Assembly: GCF_017377575.1 (NCBI RefSeq)
Contig: NZ_JAFREM010000023.1
Coordinates: 1-64,000 of the forward strand
Reading direction: 5' to 3'
Length of the DNA stretch: 64,000 nt
DNA from: Candidatus Enterococcus moelleringii
GTDB lineage: Bacteria; Bacillota; Bacilli; Lactobacillales; Enterococcaceae
Shown here: positions 19,747 to 29,837 of the stretch, piece after piece
How positions within the stretch are numbered: the first letter of the stretch is position 1
Layout: each line of letters starts with the position of its first letter
Program-made: the position numbers and the translations under genes
Notes under the pieces: model-generated
What the model was told of the DNA's origin: nothing
What the model saw: the letters and a program-made list of their open reading frames with translations, nothing else
The model's database searches: none

Positions 19747-21093
19747 TTATAGACGTTCGTTCAATTCTTTAGCAAGATCTTCAAAGCCAGGTTTGCCTAG
19801 TAAAGCAAACATATTCTTTTTGTAAGCTTCTACTCCTGGTTGGTCAAATGGGTTAACCCCCAATAAGTAACCAGAAATACCTACAGCAATTTCAAAGAAG
19901 TACATTGCATAACCTAAAGTGTAAGCATCCATGGTTGGGATGTTTAATACCAAGTTAGGTACGCCGCCATCTGTATGAGCTAATAATGTGCCTTCGTAAG
20001 CTTTCGTGTTTACAAAGTCGACATCTTTGCCTTCCAAGTAGCCTAAGCCATCCAGATCAGATTCTTGGCTTGGAATCGCCACAGATTTGCGAGGTTTTTC
20101 AACCTTAACAATCGTTTCAAAGATATTGCGTCGGCCTTCTTGAATATATTGGCCAAATGAATGCAAGTCAGTTGAGAAGTTGGCACTTGATGGGTAGATC
20201 CCTTTCAAGTCTTTTCCTTCTGATTCGCCGTACAATTGTTTCCACCATTCGTTGAAGTATTGCATACCTGGTTCGTAGTTAACCAAGATTTCGGTTACTT
20301 TACCTTTACGGTATAACAAGTTACGCATTGCTGCGTATTGGTAAGCTTCGTTTTCATCCAAGTTTTCGCTTGAGTAAGCTTCGCGAGCGTCTGCAGCACC
20401 TTGCATCAATGCATCGATATCTGCTCCGCTAGCAGCGATTGGCAATAAACCAACAGCTGTTAATACTGAGAAACGTCCGCCAACATCATCAGGAATTACA
20501 AAAGTTTCCCAACCAGCTGCATCAGCTTCAGTTTTCACTGCGCCGCGAGCTTTGTCAGTTGTTGCGTAGATACGTTTGTTTGCTTCTTCTTCACCATATT
20601 TCTTCACTAGTAATTCTTTGAAGACACGGAAAGCGATAGCAGGTTCAGTTGTAGTACCTGATTTAGAAATAACGTTTACTGAGAAATCACGGTCACCGAT
20701 TACTTCGATTAAATCAGCAATATAAGTAGAGCTGATTGAATTTCCGGCAAAGAATACTTGCGGTGCTTTGCGATCTGCTTTGTCCAATACGTTAAAGAAT
20801 GTTTGGTGCAAGAATTCGATTGCGGCACGAGCTCCTAAGTAAGAACCGCCGATTCCGATAACTACTAATACTTCAGAATCAGATTGAATTTTTTCTGCTG
20901 CTTTTTTGATGCGGGCAAATTCGTCTTTGTCATAGTTAACTGGTAAATCGATCCAGCCTAGATAGTCGTTTCCTGCGCCAGTTCCTTCCCGTAATTCTTT
21001 GTGGGCTAAAGCAACTTGACCTTTGATGTACTCCATTTCATGTTCATTAACAAATGGAGCGACTTTCGAATAATCGAAATGAATATGTGACAT
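19747..21093 (-). CDS. pgi: Glucose-6-phosphate isomerase
   Basis: Interconverts glucose 6-phosphate and fructose 6-phosphate. The 448-residue protein is the short Firmicute form and shows the two SIS subdomains: [16 protein letters not shown] and [22 protein letters not shown]. The catalytic region includes [16 protein letters not shown] and the C-terminal [18 protein letters not shown] with the essential Lys. It is transcribed alone, with a strong terminator after it and gdhA upstream on the same strand. Confidence 0.97.
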   Translation of the reverse strand: MSHIHFDYSKVAPFVNEHEMEYIKGQVALAHKELREGTGAGNDYLGWIDLPVNYDKDEFARIKKAAEKIQSDSEVLVVIGIGGSYLGARAAIEFLHQTFFNVLDKADRKAPQVFFAGNSISSTYIADLIEVIGDRDFSVNVISKSGTTTEPAIAFRVFKELLVKKYGEEEANKRIYATTDKARGAVKTEADAAGWETFVIPDDVGGRFSVLTAVGLLPIAASGADIDALMQGAADAREAYSSENLDENEAYQYAAMRNLLYRKGKVTEILVNYEPGMQYFNEWWKQLYGESEGKDLKGIYPSSANFSTDLHSFGQYIQEGRRNIFETIVKVEKPRKSVAIPSQESDLDGLGYLEGKDVDFVNTKAYEGTLLAHTDGGVPNLVLNIPTMDAYTLGYAMYFFEIAVGISGYLLGVNPFDQPGVEAYKKNMFALLGKPGFEDLAKELNERL

Positions 21094-21184
21094 GATTTTT
21101 TTCCTCCTTGTAAATCACTTCGTACAGGTTATACTTTACGTTTCTTTTGCTTTTTTTTCAAGCCTGAACCTTCAATTTCTTCGA

Positions 21185-22552
<1,368 letters not shown>

Positions 22553-22622
22553 TCATAGTTTACATCATTTTCTAATAGAAGTGTTAGAAATTTCATGATA
22601 AACTTTGCAACGAGGTGAAAAA

Positions 22623-23879
22623 ATGGATAAAAATTTCGAAGTCATCGTCATTGGTGCTGGTCCAGCCGGCATGATGGCAGCGATCGCAGCTGCATCAAAT
22701 GGCGCAAAGGTGGCACTTATTGATAAAAACAAACGCTTAGGCAAAAAATTGTTGATGACCGGCGGCGGACGCTGCAATGTTACCAATAATCGACCGGTGG
22801 AAGATTTGATTCAGCACATTCCGGGAAATGGGCGCTTTTTATACAGTACGTTTTCTCAATGGGACAATCAGGATATCATTCGCTTTTTTGAAGATCGCGG
22901 TGTAGCTTTAAAAGAAGAAGATCATGGCCGGATGTTTCCTACTACCGACAAATCTAAAACAATTGTCGAAGGCCTGAAAAATGAAATGGATCAGCTGGGC
23001 GTGACCGTGATCTACCAGACTGCGGTAGAAAAAATTATTCACGACGGTACCAAGATCACCGGCGTGCGCACGGAGACTGGCGATTATTCTGCCAAAAGTG
23101 TGGTCTTAGCAACTGGCGGCCTGACTTATCCTTCAACTGGGGCGACTGGCGATGGCTATCGGCTGGCTAAATCTTTGGGGCACCACGTAACTCCTTTGTA
23201 CCCTACTGAATCGCCAATTTTATTAGATGAGGACTTTATTCAAAAGAAGGAACTGCAGGGGTTGTCATTGCGGGATGTTCAATTGAGTGTCGTAAATGAA
23301 AAGAAAAAAGTGGTGGCTTCCCATGTGATGGATTTGTTGTTTACTCATTTCGGCTTGTCCGGTCCGGCAGCATTACGCTGCTCCAGCTTTGTGAATCAAT
23401 TGTTGAAGCAGCAGGATCGAGTTACGTTGGTTTTGGACTGCTTCCCAGACTTAACTAAGGCTGAGGTTTTGGAGCAATTGACCCAGCAAGTGACAGCTTC
23501 AACTAAACAAATGAAAAATGCTTTGACTGGATTCTTGCCGGAACGTCTGCTGCAGCATTTTCTGACTAAGTTGGAAATAAGTGACATTGCAGCGAATCAA
23601 TTGCCGAAAGCGAAGTTGGAAGCCTTGAATGATTACTGCAAGCATTGGGAATTATCTGCTAAAGGGACTTTTGGCTTAGAAAAATCTTTCGTGACTGGCG
23701 GTGGGATCGAATTAAAAGAAGTCTCTCCTAAAACGCTGGAAAGCAAAAAAATCACCGGCTTGTTTTTTGCCGGTGAACTGTTGGATATTAATGGATATAC
23801 GGGCGGCTTCAATATCACCAGTGCCTTTTGTACAGGTTATGTTGCTGGTACCCATGCAGCGTATCAGTCCTTCGCTTAG
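22623..23879 (+). CDS. HI0933/YhiN family FAD-dependent oxidoreductase
   Basis: A 418-residue flavoprotein of the HI0933 (YhiN) family. The N-terminal dinucleotide motif VIGAGPAGMMAAIAAASNGAKVALIDKN is followed by KKLLMTGGGRCNVTNN, the second FAD motif ATGGLTYPSTGATGDGY and the C-terminal FFAGELLDINGYTGGFN. The reaction of most members is not known. GAGGTG supports the ATG at 22623. The stop codon overlaps that of the convergent ybaK-type gene: TAG here and TAA opposite share the same four bases. Confidence 0.9.
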   Translation: MDKNFEVIVIGAGPAGMMAAIAAASNGAKVALIDKNKRLGKKLLMTGGGRCNVTNNRPVEDLIQHIPGNGRFLYSTFSQWDNQDIIRFFEDRGVALKEEDHGRMFPTTDKSKTIVEGLKNEMDQLGVTVIYQTAVEKIIHDGTKITGVRTETGDYSAKSVVLATGGLTYPSTGATGDGYRLAKSLGHHVTPLYPTESPILLDEDFIQKKELQGLSLRDVQLSVVNEKKKVVASHVMDLLFTHFGLSGPAALRCSSFVNQLLKQQDRVTLVLDCFPDLTKAEVLEQLTQQVTASTKQMKNALTGFLPERLLQHFLTKLEISDIAANQLPKAKLEALNDYCKHWELSAKGTFGLEKSFVTGGGIELKEVSPKTLESKKITGLFFAGELLDINGYTGGFNITSAFCTGYVAGTHAAYQSFA

Positions 23880-24364
23880 TCTTTGACTATGGACACGTAA
23901 TGGCCGCGAGTCAGCTGAACAATCGCATCGGGGGCTAGTTCCATTTGCAGTCCCCGCTTGCCGGCTGATACCGCAATTTGCTGAAATTCTTGAGCTGTTT
24001 CCTCTAAATAAGTAGGAAACAGCTTTTTCATACCAATCGGCGAACAGCCGCCGCGGATATAACCGGTGGTGGCCTCTAAATCCCGCAAATGCAGCATCTC
24101 GACTTTCTTATTACCGCTGGCTTTAGCGATTTTTTTCAAGTCCAGTTCGTGATTGCTGGGAATGACTGCTACGATGGGGCCGGTTTTGTTCCCCACCGCC
24201 ACTAGTGTTTTAAAAATACGCTCAGGCGGGATGCCGACTTGTTCTGCCACATGACCGGCGCCTAAATCATCTTCACTCCATTGATATTCATGTTCGACAT
24301 AAGGCATTTTTTTCTGCTCCACTAGTCGAATCGCATTGGTTTTGGTTACCTTCTTTTTTGCCAT
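23876..24364 (-). CDS. ybaK: Cys-tRNA(Pro)/Cys-tRNA(Cys) deacylase, YbaK/EbsC family
   Basis: A 162-residue trans-editing protein that hydrolyses mischarged Cys-tRNA(Pro), protecting proline codons. Features are the KKVTKTNAIRLVEQ start, the conserved KTLVA, VIPSNHELDLKKIAKASGNKKVEML segment with the catalytic Lys region, and GYIRGGCSPIGMKK. GAGGTGG precedes the ATG at 24364; the in-frame extension to 24475 has no ribosome site. In E. faecalis the homologue is called EbsC. Convergent with the flavoprotein gene. Confidence 0.92.
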   Translation of the reverse strand: MAKKKVTKTNAIRLVEQKKMPYVEHEYQWSEDDLGAGHVAEQVGIPPERIFKTLVAVGNKTGPIVAVIPSNHELDLKKIAKASGNKKVEMLHLRDLEATTGYIRGGCSPIGMKKLFPTYLEETAQEFQQIAVSAGKRGLQMELAPDAIVQLTRGHYVSIVKD

Positions 24365-24490
24365 CTCAATCCACCTCGCTAAAAGCATAGCAAAGAAATT
24401 CGTCAGAGACAATTGAAAATGTACGCAGACTTCCTTCTCCGATACGGTACAAAGAAATCCTATCGTCTTGAACAATGCCTCTATATAAGA

Positions 24491-24521
24491 AAAACCGCTT
24501 TGTCTCCAAGAGACAAAACGG
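24491..24521 (-). terminator. aroD terminator
   Basis: CCGCTTTGTCTC pairs with AGACAAAACGG around a CAAG loop; the minus strand continues with TTTT. Confidence 0.8.
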
Positions 24522-24529
24522 CCGTCTTA

Positions 24530-25279
24530 TTAACTAAATTCATCTAAAATCATGGTCAATTTTTCTACTTCGATCTGGCCTTCAGCTGAAGCACAGCCTG
24601 GTAAGCAAGCATAGGTCATGCAAGAACCGTTCAAGTAGCCGGCTACCCTTGAAATTTTACCTAGCTTACCCATGGAAACCGTGACAGTTGGCAAGGTCAC
24701 AAAGGTTTGGGCCTTCAGGGTCATTTCCATTAAACGGATTACATCATCTTCATCTCCAGGAACAACCACGATCTTGGCAATATCGGCGCCCCAATGCTCC
24801 ATCATGTTTAAACGGAACAGCAGCACAGCATTTTCTGGTGTTTTTTCGTAGTTATGGTCACTTAGGATGACTTTGACGTCCAAAGCCTGCATCCACTTGA
24901 TGAAGGTGGAGCCCAGCTTGTCTACGTGGCTTAACTCGATGTCCGCCATGTCGATAGCCCGTGAAGAAACAGCAAACTCATTGATGCGGCGGTAATCCCG
25001 CAAGGACAGCTCCACTTCGCCGCCCTCTGGTTTGGTACGCAGATTGAAAATTAATGGGATTTCTCGTAATTCGTCCCGCAAAGCTAACAAAGTAATTAAT
25101 AATTCCTCGTCATCTAATAAATCTTGGTAGTAGTCAGCCCGCCATTCGATGACATCGGCCTGCTTCTTTGCCAGGCTGGCTTGTTCAATAATTTCGTCAA
25201 AGGTGCGCCCGATCAACGGCACGCAGATTTTTGGTCTTCCGGCGTTAAAACGAACATTTCTCACTTCTACATCCATCAT
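24530..25279 (-). CDS. aroD: 3-dehydroquinate dehydratase, type I
   Basis: Third step of the shikimate pathway: dehydration of 3-dehydroquinate through a Schiff base. The 249-residue class I enzyme shows KICVPLIG, VIEWRADYY, PLIFNLRTKPEGG, the His of the acid-base dyad in SDHNYEKTP and the Schiff-base Lys in DIAKIVVVP. The start is the first of two ATGs, with GGAG nine bases upstream. It follows the methyltransferase gene by 14 bases, so the two are probably cotranscribed. Confidence 0.95.
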   Translation of the reverse strand: MMDVEVRNVRFNAGRPKICVPLIGRTFDEIIEQASLAKKQADVIEWRADYYQDLLDDEELLITLLALRDELREIPLIFNLRTKPEGGEVELSLRDYRRINEFAVSSRAIDMADIELSHVDKLGSTFIKWMQALDVKVILSDHNYEKTPENAVLLFRLNMMEHWGADIAKIVVVPGDEDDVIRLMEMTLKAQTFVTLPTVTVSMGKLGKISRVAGYLNGSCMTYACLPGCASAEGQIEVEKLTMILDEFS

Positions 25280-25293
25280 CTACATCGTCTCCA

Positions 25294-26466
25294 TCATTCT
25301 TTTTGAATTTCGTATATCAAGACCTTTAAATAATTGCTTTCAGCCAACTGTTCCACCGCTGGAAAATCTGGTGGCAAACGATAGCTTTCAGTTAAATGAT
25401 ACGTTACATTTTCTTTGATGAATACTTCTTCAATTGCTGCTTGGAACTTTTCGATTGTGAAATTTGACGCATTGGTTGAAGCAATAATGGTTCCTTCAGC
25501 AGACAAAATATCTAGACTGCCTTCGATTAAGCGTCCATAATCCTTTAATACTGAGAAGGTCTTTTTCTTGTTTCGGGCAAAGCTTGGCGGATCTAAGACA
25601 ATCAGATCATACGTCAGCTCTTTGCGGGCGGCGTAACGGAAATATTCAAACGTATCCATTACAACGATCCGCTGCTGATCTAAAGAAATGCCGTTAACAG
25701 CAAATTGTTCTTCGGTTTTTGCGCGACTGCGCTGCGCCAAATCGACACTGGTGGTTTCCAAAGCTCCGCCAAAAGCAGCGGCTACTGAGAAGGCACCGGT
25801 GTAGCTGAACATGTTCAACACGCGTTTGCCTAGAGCAACACCCTCGATTAAGCGTCCTCGAACTTCTTTTTGATCAAGGAAAATCCCCGTCATATAGCCT
25901 TCATCTAAATAGGTGGCATAATTTACGCCGTTTTCTTTTACCAGTAAAGGTTCTTCCGGCTTGCTGCCGCTGACCCAGTTGCTTTCCGGCAGATCGCTGG
26001 TAAAACGGATTTTTTCCACGATGCCTTTTGGATGAAGCAGCTTTTGCAAGCTGTCAGTCAGTTTTTTACGGAAATGGTAAATGGTCTCGTTGTACCATGA
26101 GACAACTAAATAACCGTCGTAATAATCGACAGTAATCCCGCCAAGTCCGTCCCCTTCACCGTTAATCAAACGAAAAGCGGTAGTACTTTCATCGGAGAAG
26201 TAAAAACTGCGCTGGTCTATCGCGGTTTGAAAGAGCTGTTCAAAGAATTCATCGTTCAGCGCTGAATCGTTGCGATCCACTACCCAGCCGATGCCTTTGT
26301 TTTGTTTTCCTAAGTAGCCTGTGGCCACATATTTGCCTTGTTTATCGACAAACTTCACCCATTCTTTAGGAAAAGTTTCATGGTATTTTTTAAGATCTTC
26401 TTTTTGAATTAATGGAATTCCACGGCGAATTTTCTTCGCGGCTTGGTCTTTGATTTCTACTTGCAC
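25294..26466 (-). CDS. Class I SAM-dependent 23S rRNA methyltransferase, RlmI family
   Basis: A roughly 390-residue enzyme with an N-terminal PUA-like region (AAKKIRRGIPLIQKEDL), a central domain (WVVDRNDSALNDEFF) and a Rossmann methyltransferase domain with VLNMFSYTGAFSVAAAFGG and the catalytic DLIVLDPPSFARNKK. E. coli RlmI makes m5C1962 in 23S rRNA; the target here is inferred. I prefer the GTG at 26466 with AGGG upstream; an in-frame ATG at 26514 is possible. Cotranscribed with aroD. Confidence 0.85.
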   Translation of the reverse strand: MQVEIKDQAAKKIRRGIPLIQKEDLKKYHETFPKEWVKFVDKQGKYVATGYLGKQNKGIGWVVDRNDSALNDEFFEQLFQTAIDQRSFYFSDESTTAFRLINGEGDGLGGITVDYYDGYLVVSWYNETIYHFRKKLTDSLQKLLHPKGIVEKIRFTSDLPESNWVSGSKPEEPLLVKENGVNYATYLDEGYMTGIFLDQKEVRGRLIEGVALGKRVLNMFSYTGAFSVAAAFGGALETTSVDLAQRSRAKTEEQFAVNGISLDQQRIVVMDTFEYFRYAARKELTYDLIVLDPPSFARNKKKTFSVLKDYGRLIEGSLDILSAEGTIIASTNASNFTIEKFQAAIEEVFIKENVTYHLTESYRLPPDFPAVEQLAESNYLKVLIYEIQKE

Positions 26467-26565
26467 ACTTAATCCCTGCTTTCTTCTTATTAGTATATCA
26501 AAGAAATCGCTCATATTGTGTTAATAAAGTTTTTTTTAAACATCAATTCATCATCTCGAGTTAGA

Positions 26566-26594
26566 TTGACGTACCTTCTCCAAGCGGGTAGAAT
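26566..26594 (+). promoter_or_regulatory. Promoter of the LTA synthase gene
   Basis: TTGACG (26566-26571), 17 bp, TAGAAT (26589-26594), about 58 bases before the TTG start codon. Confidence 0.7.
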
Positions 26595-26652
26595 GATATG
26601 GAGTGAATAAATTTCACATTCTACACTTCTTCTATAGAAAGGAAGTTATGTA

Positions 26653-28800
26653 TTGAAAAACATAAAAGTACCCACATTTTTAAATAAACGCCTAGGATTC
26701 TTCGCGTTATTGACGTTTCTCTTGTGGGCCAAAAGTATTTTTGCTTATCTCTTTGAATTTAATTTAGGTATTGAAAGCCTACGACAATATTTGATTCTAT
26801 TTATTAATCCGATTGCGACAACCATGTTCTTGCTGTCGATTGCGTTGTATGTGAGAAGACCTAAAGCCGCCTATCGAACGATGCTGTTTATCTATGCGTT
26901 GACGACTATCTTGATTTTCTCTAACGTGGTTTACTATCGTGAATTCACCGACTTTATTACCGTTAACACCTTGTTAGGTGCTGGTAAAGTAGCCAGCGGA
27001 TTGGGAGAAAGCGCGATTCGCTTGTTCCGTCCTTATGACTTGCTGTTTGTGATTGACTTGGTTATCCTGCCGATTCTGGTTTGGAAAAAAGTTATCAAAC
27101 GGGAAGAACGTCCGGTCCGGGCAAGAATGGCCTTTGCCATGACCGCTTTGTCAGTGATGATTTTCTCAGGGAACCTTTTCTTAGCGGAAGCGGATCGTCC
27201 TGAATTGTTAACTCGTACCTTCTCACGGGATTACTTAGTGAAGTATCTAGGTATTAGCGCCTTTACTGCTTATGACGGAATCCAAACATACAAAACCAAC
27301 CAAGTTCGGGCTGAAGCTAGTCCCAATGATTTGACTGATGTTGAAGCTTACGTGGAAGATCATTATGCAGCGCCTAACGAAGATTTGTATGGCATTGCGA
27401 AAGACAAAAACGTCATCTACATTCACTTGGAAAGCTTCCAACAATTTTTGATTGATTACAAATTGACGGATGAAGCTGGTCAAGAACATGAAGTAACACC
27501 GTTCATCAACAGTATTTACCATGAAAACAGTACCTTCAGCTTTGATAACTTTTTCCACCAAGTAAAAGCTGGGAAAACCTCAGATGCTGAAACTTTGTTA
27601 GAAAATTCTTTATTCGGCTTGAACCAAGGATCGTTGTTTACCCAATTGGGCGGCAAAAATACCTTCCAAGCAGCACCGGATATTTTGAAACAGGAAGCTG
27701 GCTACACCAGTGCGGCTTTCCACGGAAATTCAGGAAACTTCTGGAACCGGACCGAAACTTACAAACGTTTTGGTTATGATCACTTCTTTGACTCATCTTA
27801 CTATGATGTAAACGAAGATAATTCATTCCAATACGGCTTGCATGACAAACCATTCTTCCAGCAATCAGTGAAATACCTGGAACGTTTGCAGCAGCCTTTC
27901 TATTCTAAGTTTATTGCCGTGTCTAACCACTATCCATATAGTGAGTTCCAAAATGACGAAGGTGGTTTCCCAATGGCGACCACTGATGATGAAACCATCA
28001 ACGGTTACTTTGCAACAGCCAACTACTTAGACAAAGCCGTTGAAGAATTCTTCAATTACTTGAAATCTAGCGGTTTGTACGAAAATTCAGTCATCGTGAT
28101 GTATGGCGACCACTATGGTATCTCAACTTCACGGAACTCTGAATTGGCACCACTACTTGGCAAAACCAAGGAATCTTGGACCAACTTTGACAATGCGCAA
28201 ATGCAGCGGGTTCCTTATATGATTCATATTCCAGGTCAAGAAAACGGCGGAGTGAATCATACTTACGGCGGCGAAATTGATGCTTTACCTACTTTATTGC
28301 ATTTGTTAGGAATTGATTCCAGCAAGTACATTCAGTTAGGTCAAGATTTGTTGTCACCTGAAAATGATCAGCTGGTTGCTTTCCGCAGCGGCGATTATGT
28401 AACACCTGATTACACATACTATGGCGGCAGCCTGTATGACAACCATACTGGCTTTATGGTTACAGCTCCAGATGAAAATCTGCAAGCGAAAACCGAAGAA
28501 TGGCAGCAGGCGGTTAGTCAGCAATTGAGCACGTCGGATAATATTAACAACGGTGATCTGTTGCGCTTCTACACCGGCAGCGGTATGGAAACCATCGATC
28601 CGGCCGACTACGATTACAAGAATGCTCTGCAGCAGCTTGAGAAAACTGAAAGCAAGCTTGGCGATCAATCAACTAGCCTTTACAGTCAACTTGGTACGTC
28701 CACACAAGATATGTACCAAACTAAAACCTATAAGCAATACAATGAACCAGCTGCAACACCGGAAGTAACTGAAACGCCAGAAGCGCCGGTTCAAGAATAA
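26653..28800 (+). CDS. ltaS: Lipoteichoic acid synthase, LtaS-type sulfatase-fold enzyme
   Basis: Polymerises glycerol phosphate from phosphatidylglycerol on the outer membrane face. It has five predicted N-terminal helices (about residues 12-190), then an extracellular sulfatase-fold domain with the nucleophile Thr in KAGKTSDAETL, metal ligands in YIHLESFQ and MYGDHYG, and NSLFGLNQGS. The C-terminus ends in a Pro/Glu-rich tail. The start is TTG with AAGGAAG eight bases upstream. The length of 715 residues is somewhat above S. aureus LtaS because of the tail. A strong terminator follows. Confidence 0.92.
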   Translation: MKNIKVPTFLNKRLGFFALLTFLLWAKSIFAYLFEFNLGIESLRQYLILFINPIATTMFLLSIALYVRRPKAAYRTMLFIYALTTILIFSNVVYYREFTDFITVNTLLGAGKVASGLGESAIRLFRPYDLLFVIDLVILPILVWKKVIKREERPVRARMAFAMTALSVMIFSGNLFLAEADRPELLTRTFSRDYLVKYLGISAFTAYDGIQTYKTNQVRAEASPNDLTDVEAYVEDHYAAPNEDLYGIAKDKNVIYIHLESFQQFLIDYKLTDEAGQEHEVTPFINSIYHENSTFSFDNFFHQVKAGKTSDAETLLENSLFGLNQGSLFTQLGGKNTFQAAPDILKQEAGYTSAAFHGNSGNFWNRTETYKRFGYDHFFDSSYYDVNEDNSFQYGLHDKPFFQQSVKYLERLQQPFYSKFIAVSNHYPYSEFQNDEGGFPMATTDDETINGYFATANYLDKAVEEFFNYLKSSGLYENSVIVMYGDHYGISTSRNSELAPLLGKTKESWTNFDNAQMQRVPYMIHIPGQENGGVNHTYGGEIDALPTLLHLLGIDSSKYIQLGQDLLSPENDQLVAFRSGDYVTPDYTYYGGSLYDNHTGFMVTAPDENLQAKTEEWQQAVSQQLSTSDNINNGDLLRFYTGSGMETIDPADYDYKNALQQLEKTESKLGDQSTSLYSQLGTSTQDMYQTKTYKQYNEPAATPEVTETPEAPVQE

Positions 28801-28807
28801 GACCCTA

Positions 28808-28843
28808 CTACCTCCTTTAGCAACTTGCTGAAGGAGGTTTTTT
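28808..28843 (+). terminator. ltaS terminator
   Basis: ACCTCCTTTAGC pairs with GCTGAAGGAGGT, then TTTTTT. Confidence 0.9.
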
Positions 28844-28944
28844 AACGAATTCGGTTCATCGCTATAAAAAAAGTGTCACTTTTTCTTAGAGACTTCATAC
28901 TTCTTTCAAATTCACTTTCTATACTAGAGTATGAGGTGAGGTAA

Positions 28945-29625
28945 ATGAGTTCCCTACAAACGGCTTTAAATGATCTAACCAAAAGCAAACTGTCCTTCTA
29001 TTTGACTTTTGCTTTTGCCAGTATTGCTTTGTTTGCCTTAACAACGCTATTACTGCTTTATTCGATGATTTCCCAATTGCATGCTAATTTGGCAACTTAT
29101 GATATACAATTATTTACCAATGGCGAGGTAGAAGAAATTCAGTCTTACTTTGCCGATTGGTTTATGTATAGCTGTCTTGCTATTGTAGTTATTTTGCTGG
29201 TCAGTTTTATGGTTCTTTTTATTAAACGCAAAAATGTCATGGATTACTTTTCCCATAATCCGTTGAGTTTTTCTTTGCAGCTGCTAATCGTTATCCTGCT
29301 GGCTGTGTTTTTGTTGATGGCGTTGTTCGTGATTTTCGAATCCAGCTATCAACAATTTTTGCAGCGTTTCTACCAATATAGTCTGGATCGATTCAATGAT
29401 CTGCCAAGTTTTGTGCTAAGTAACGGCGATAGCGGTTTCGCTTTTTCTGTTCGCTGGCCTCTTTCATTGGATATCTCCTCGAGAACTTTTTTCCAGATGT
29501 TTATGACTTCTTTGGTGAAGGCGGGTAGTCTGCTGGCTGTGTTAGTACTTCCAGTTAGTCTGTTCTTCCGAGGTCTAATCAGCAGGAAAACTTCCAGAGC
29601 CCGTTCAGCTTTGGAGCATCGGTAG
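28945..29625 (+). CDS. Hypothetical four-helix membrane protein
   Basis: A 226-residue protein I do not recognise. Predicted helices lie at about 18-42, 72-94, 108-134 and 190-212, with an extracytoplasmic loop after helix 1 and a larger one (about 55 residues, SSYQQFLQRFYQYSLDRFNDLPSF) after helix 3. The C-terminus is basic. GAGGTGAGGTAA is upstream. It follows ltaS after that gene's terminator, so it probably has its own promoter. The layout recalls small permeases or accessory envelope proteins, but no function can be given. Confidence 0.75.
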   Translation: MSSLQTALNDLTKSKLSFYLTFAFASIALFALTTLLLLYSMISQLHANLATYDIQLFTNGEVEEIQSYFADWFMYSCLAIVVILLVSFMVLFIKRKNVMDYFSHNPLSFSLQLLIVILLAVFLLMALFVIFESSYQQFLQRFYQYSLDRFNDLPSFVLSNGDSGFAFSVRWPLSLDISSRTFFQMFMTSLVKAGSLLAVLVLPVSLFFRGLISRKTSRARSALEHR

Positions 29626-29693
29626 ATACTATTTCACGATTCATTCAATTATGAGCAATTTCTACTTTTTTTGTCATCAGAAAACCATCATTT

Positions 29694-29732
29694 AGGAACG
29701 TTCGCGAGCAAAACACGAACGTTCCTATTTTT
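29694..29732 (+). terminator. Inverted repeat, probable terminator upstream of the purine permease
   Basis: AGGAACGTTCG (29694-29704) pairs perfectly with CGAACGTTCCT (29716-29726), followed by TATTTTTATT. Each arm contains the self-palindrome GAACGTTC, so the element could also bind a dimeric regulator. Confidence 0.6.
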
Positions 29733-29757
29733 ATTGGTCGTTTCATTCAACTTTTGA

Positions 29758-29786
29758 TTGAATTACTGTGTCAGATTTCATATAAT
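29758..29786 (+). promoter_or_regulatory. Promoter of the purine permease
   Basis: TTGAAT (29758-29763), exactly 17 bp, TATAAT (29781-29786), about 50 bases before the ATG. Confidence 0.75.
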
Positions 29787-29837
29787 CGGAAAGTATTCTC
29801 TTTTATACTAAATCTACTTTAAGGAGCGTTTATTCTG

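Noticed and set aside
29640-29837. Purine riboswitch before the NCS2 permease
   Set aside because: The conserved core elements of the purine aptamer are missing; only a terminator-like repeat and a normal promoter are seen.
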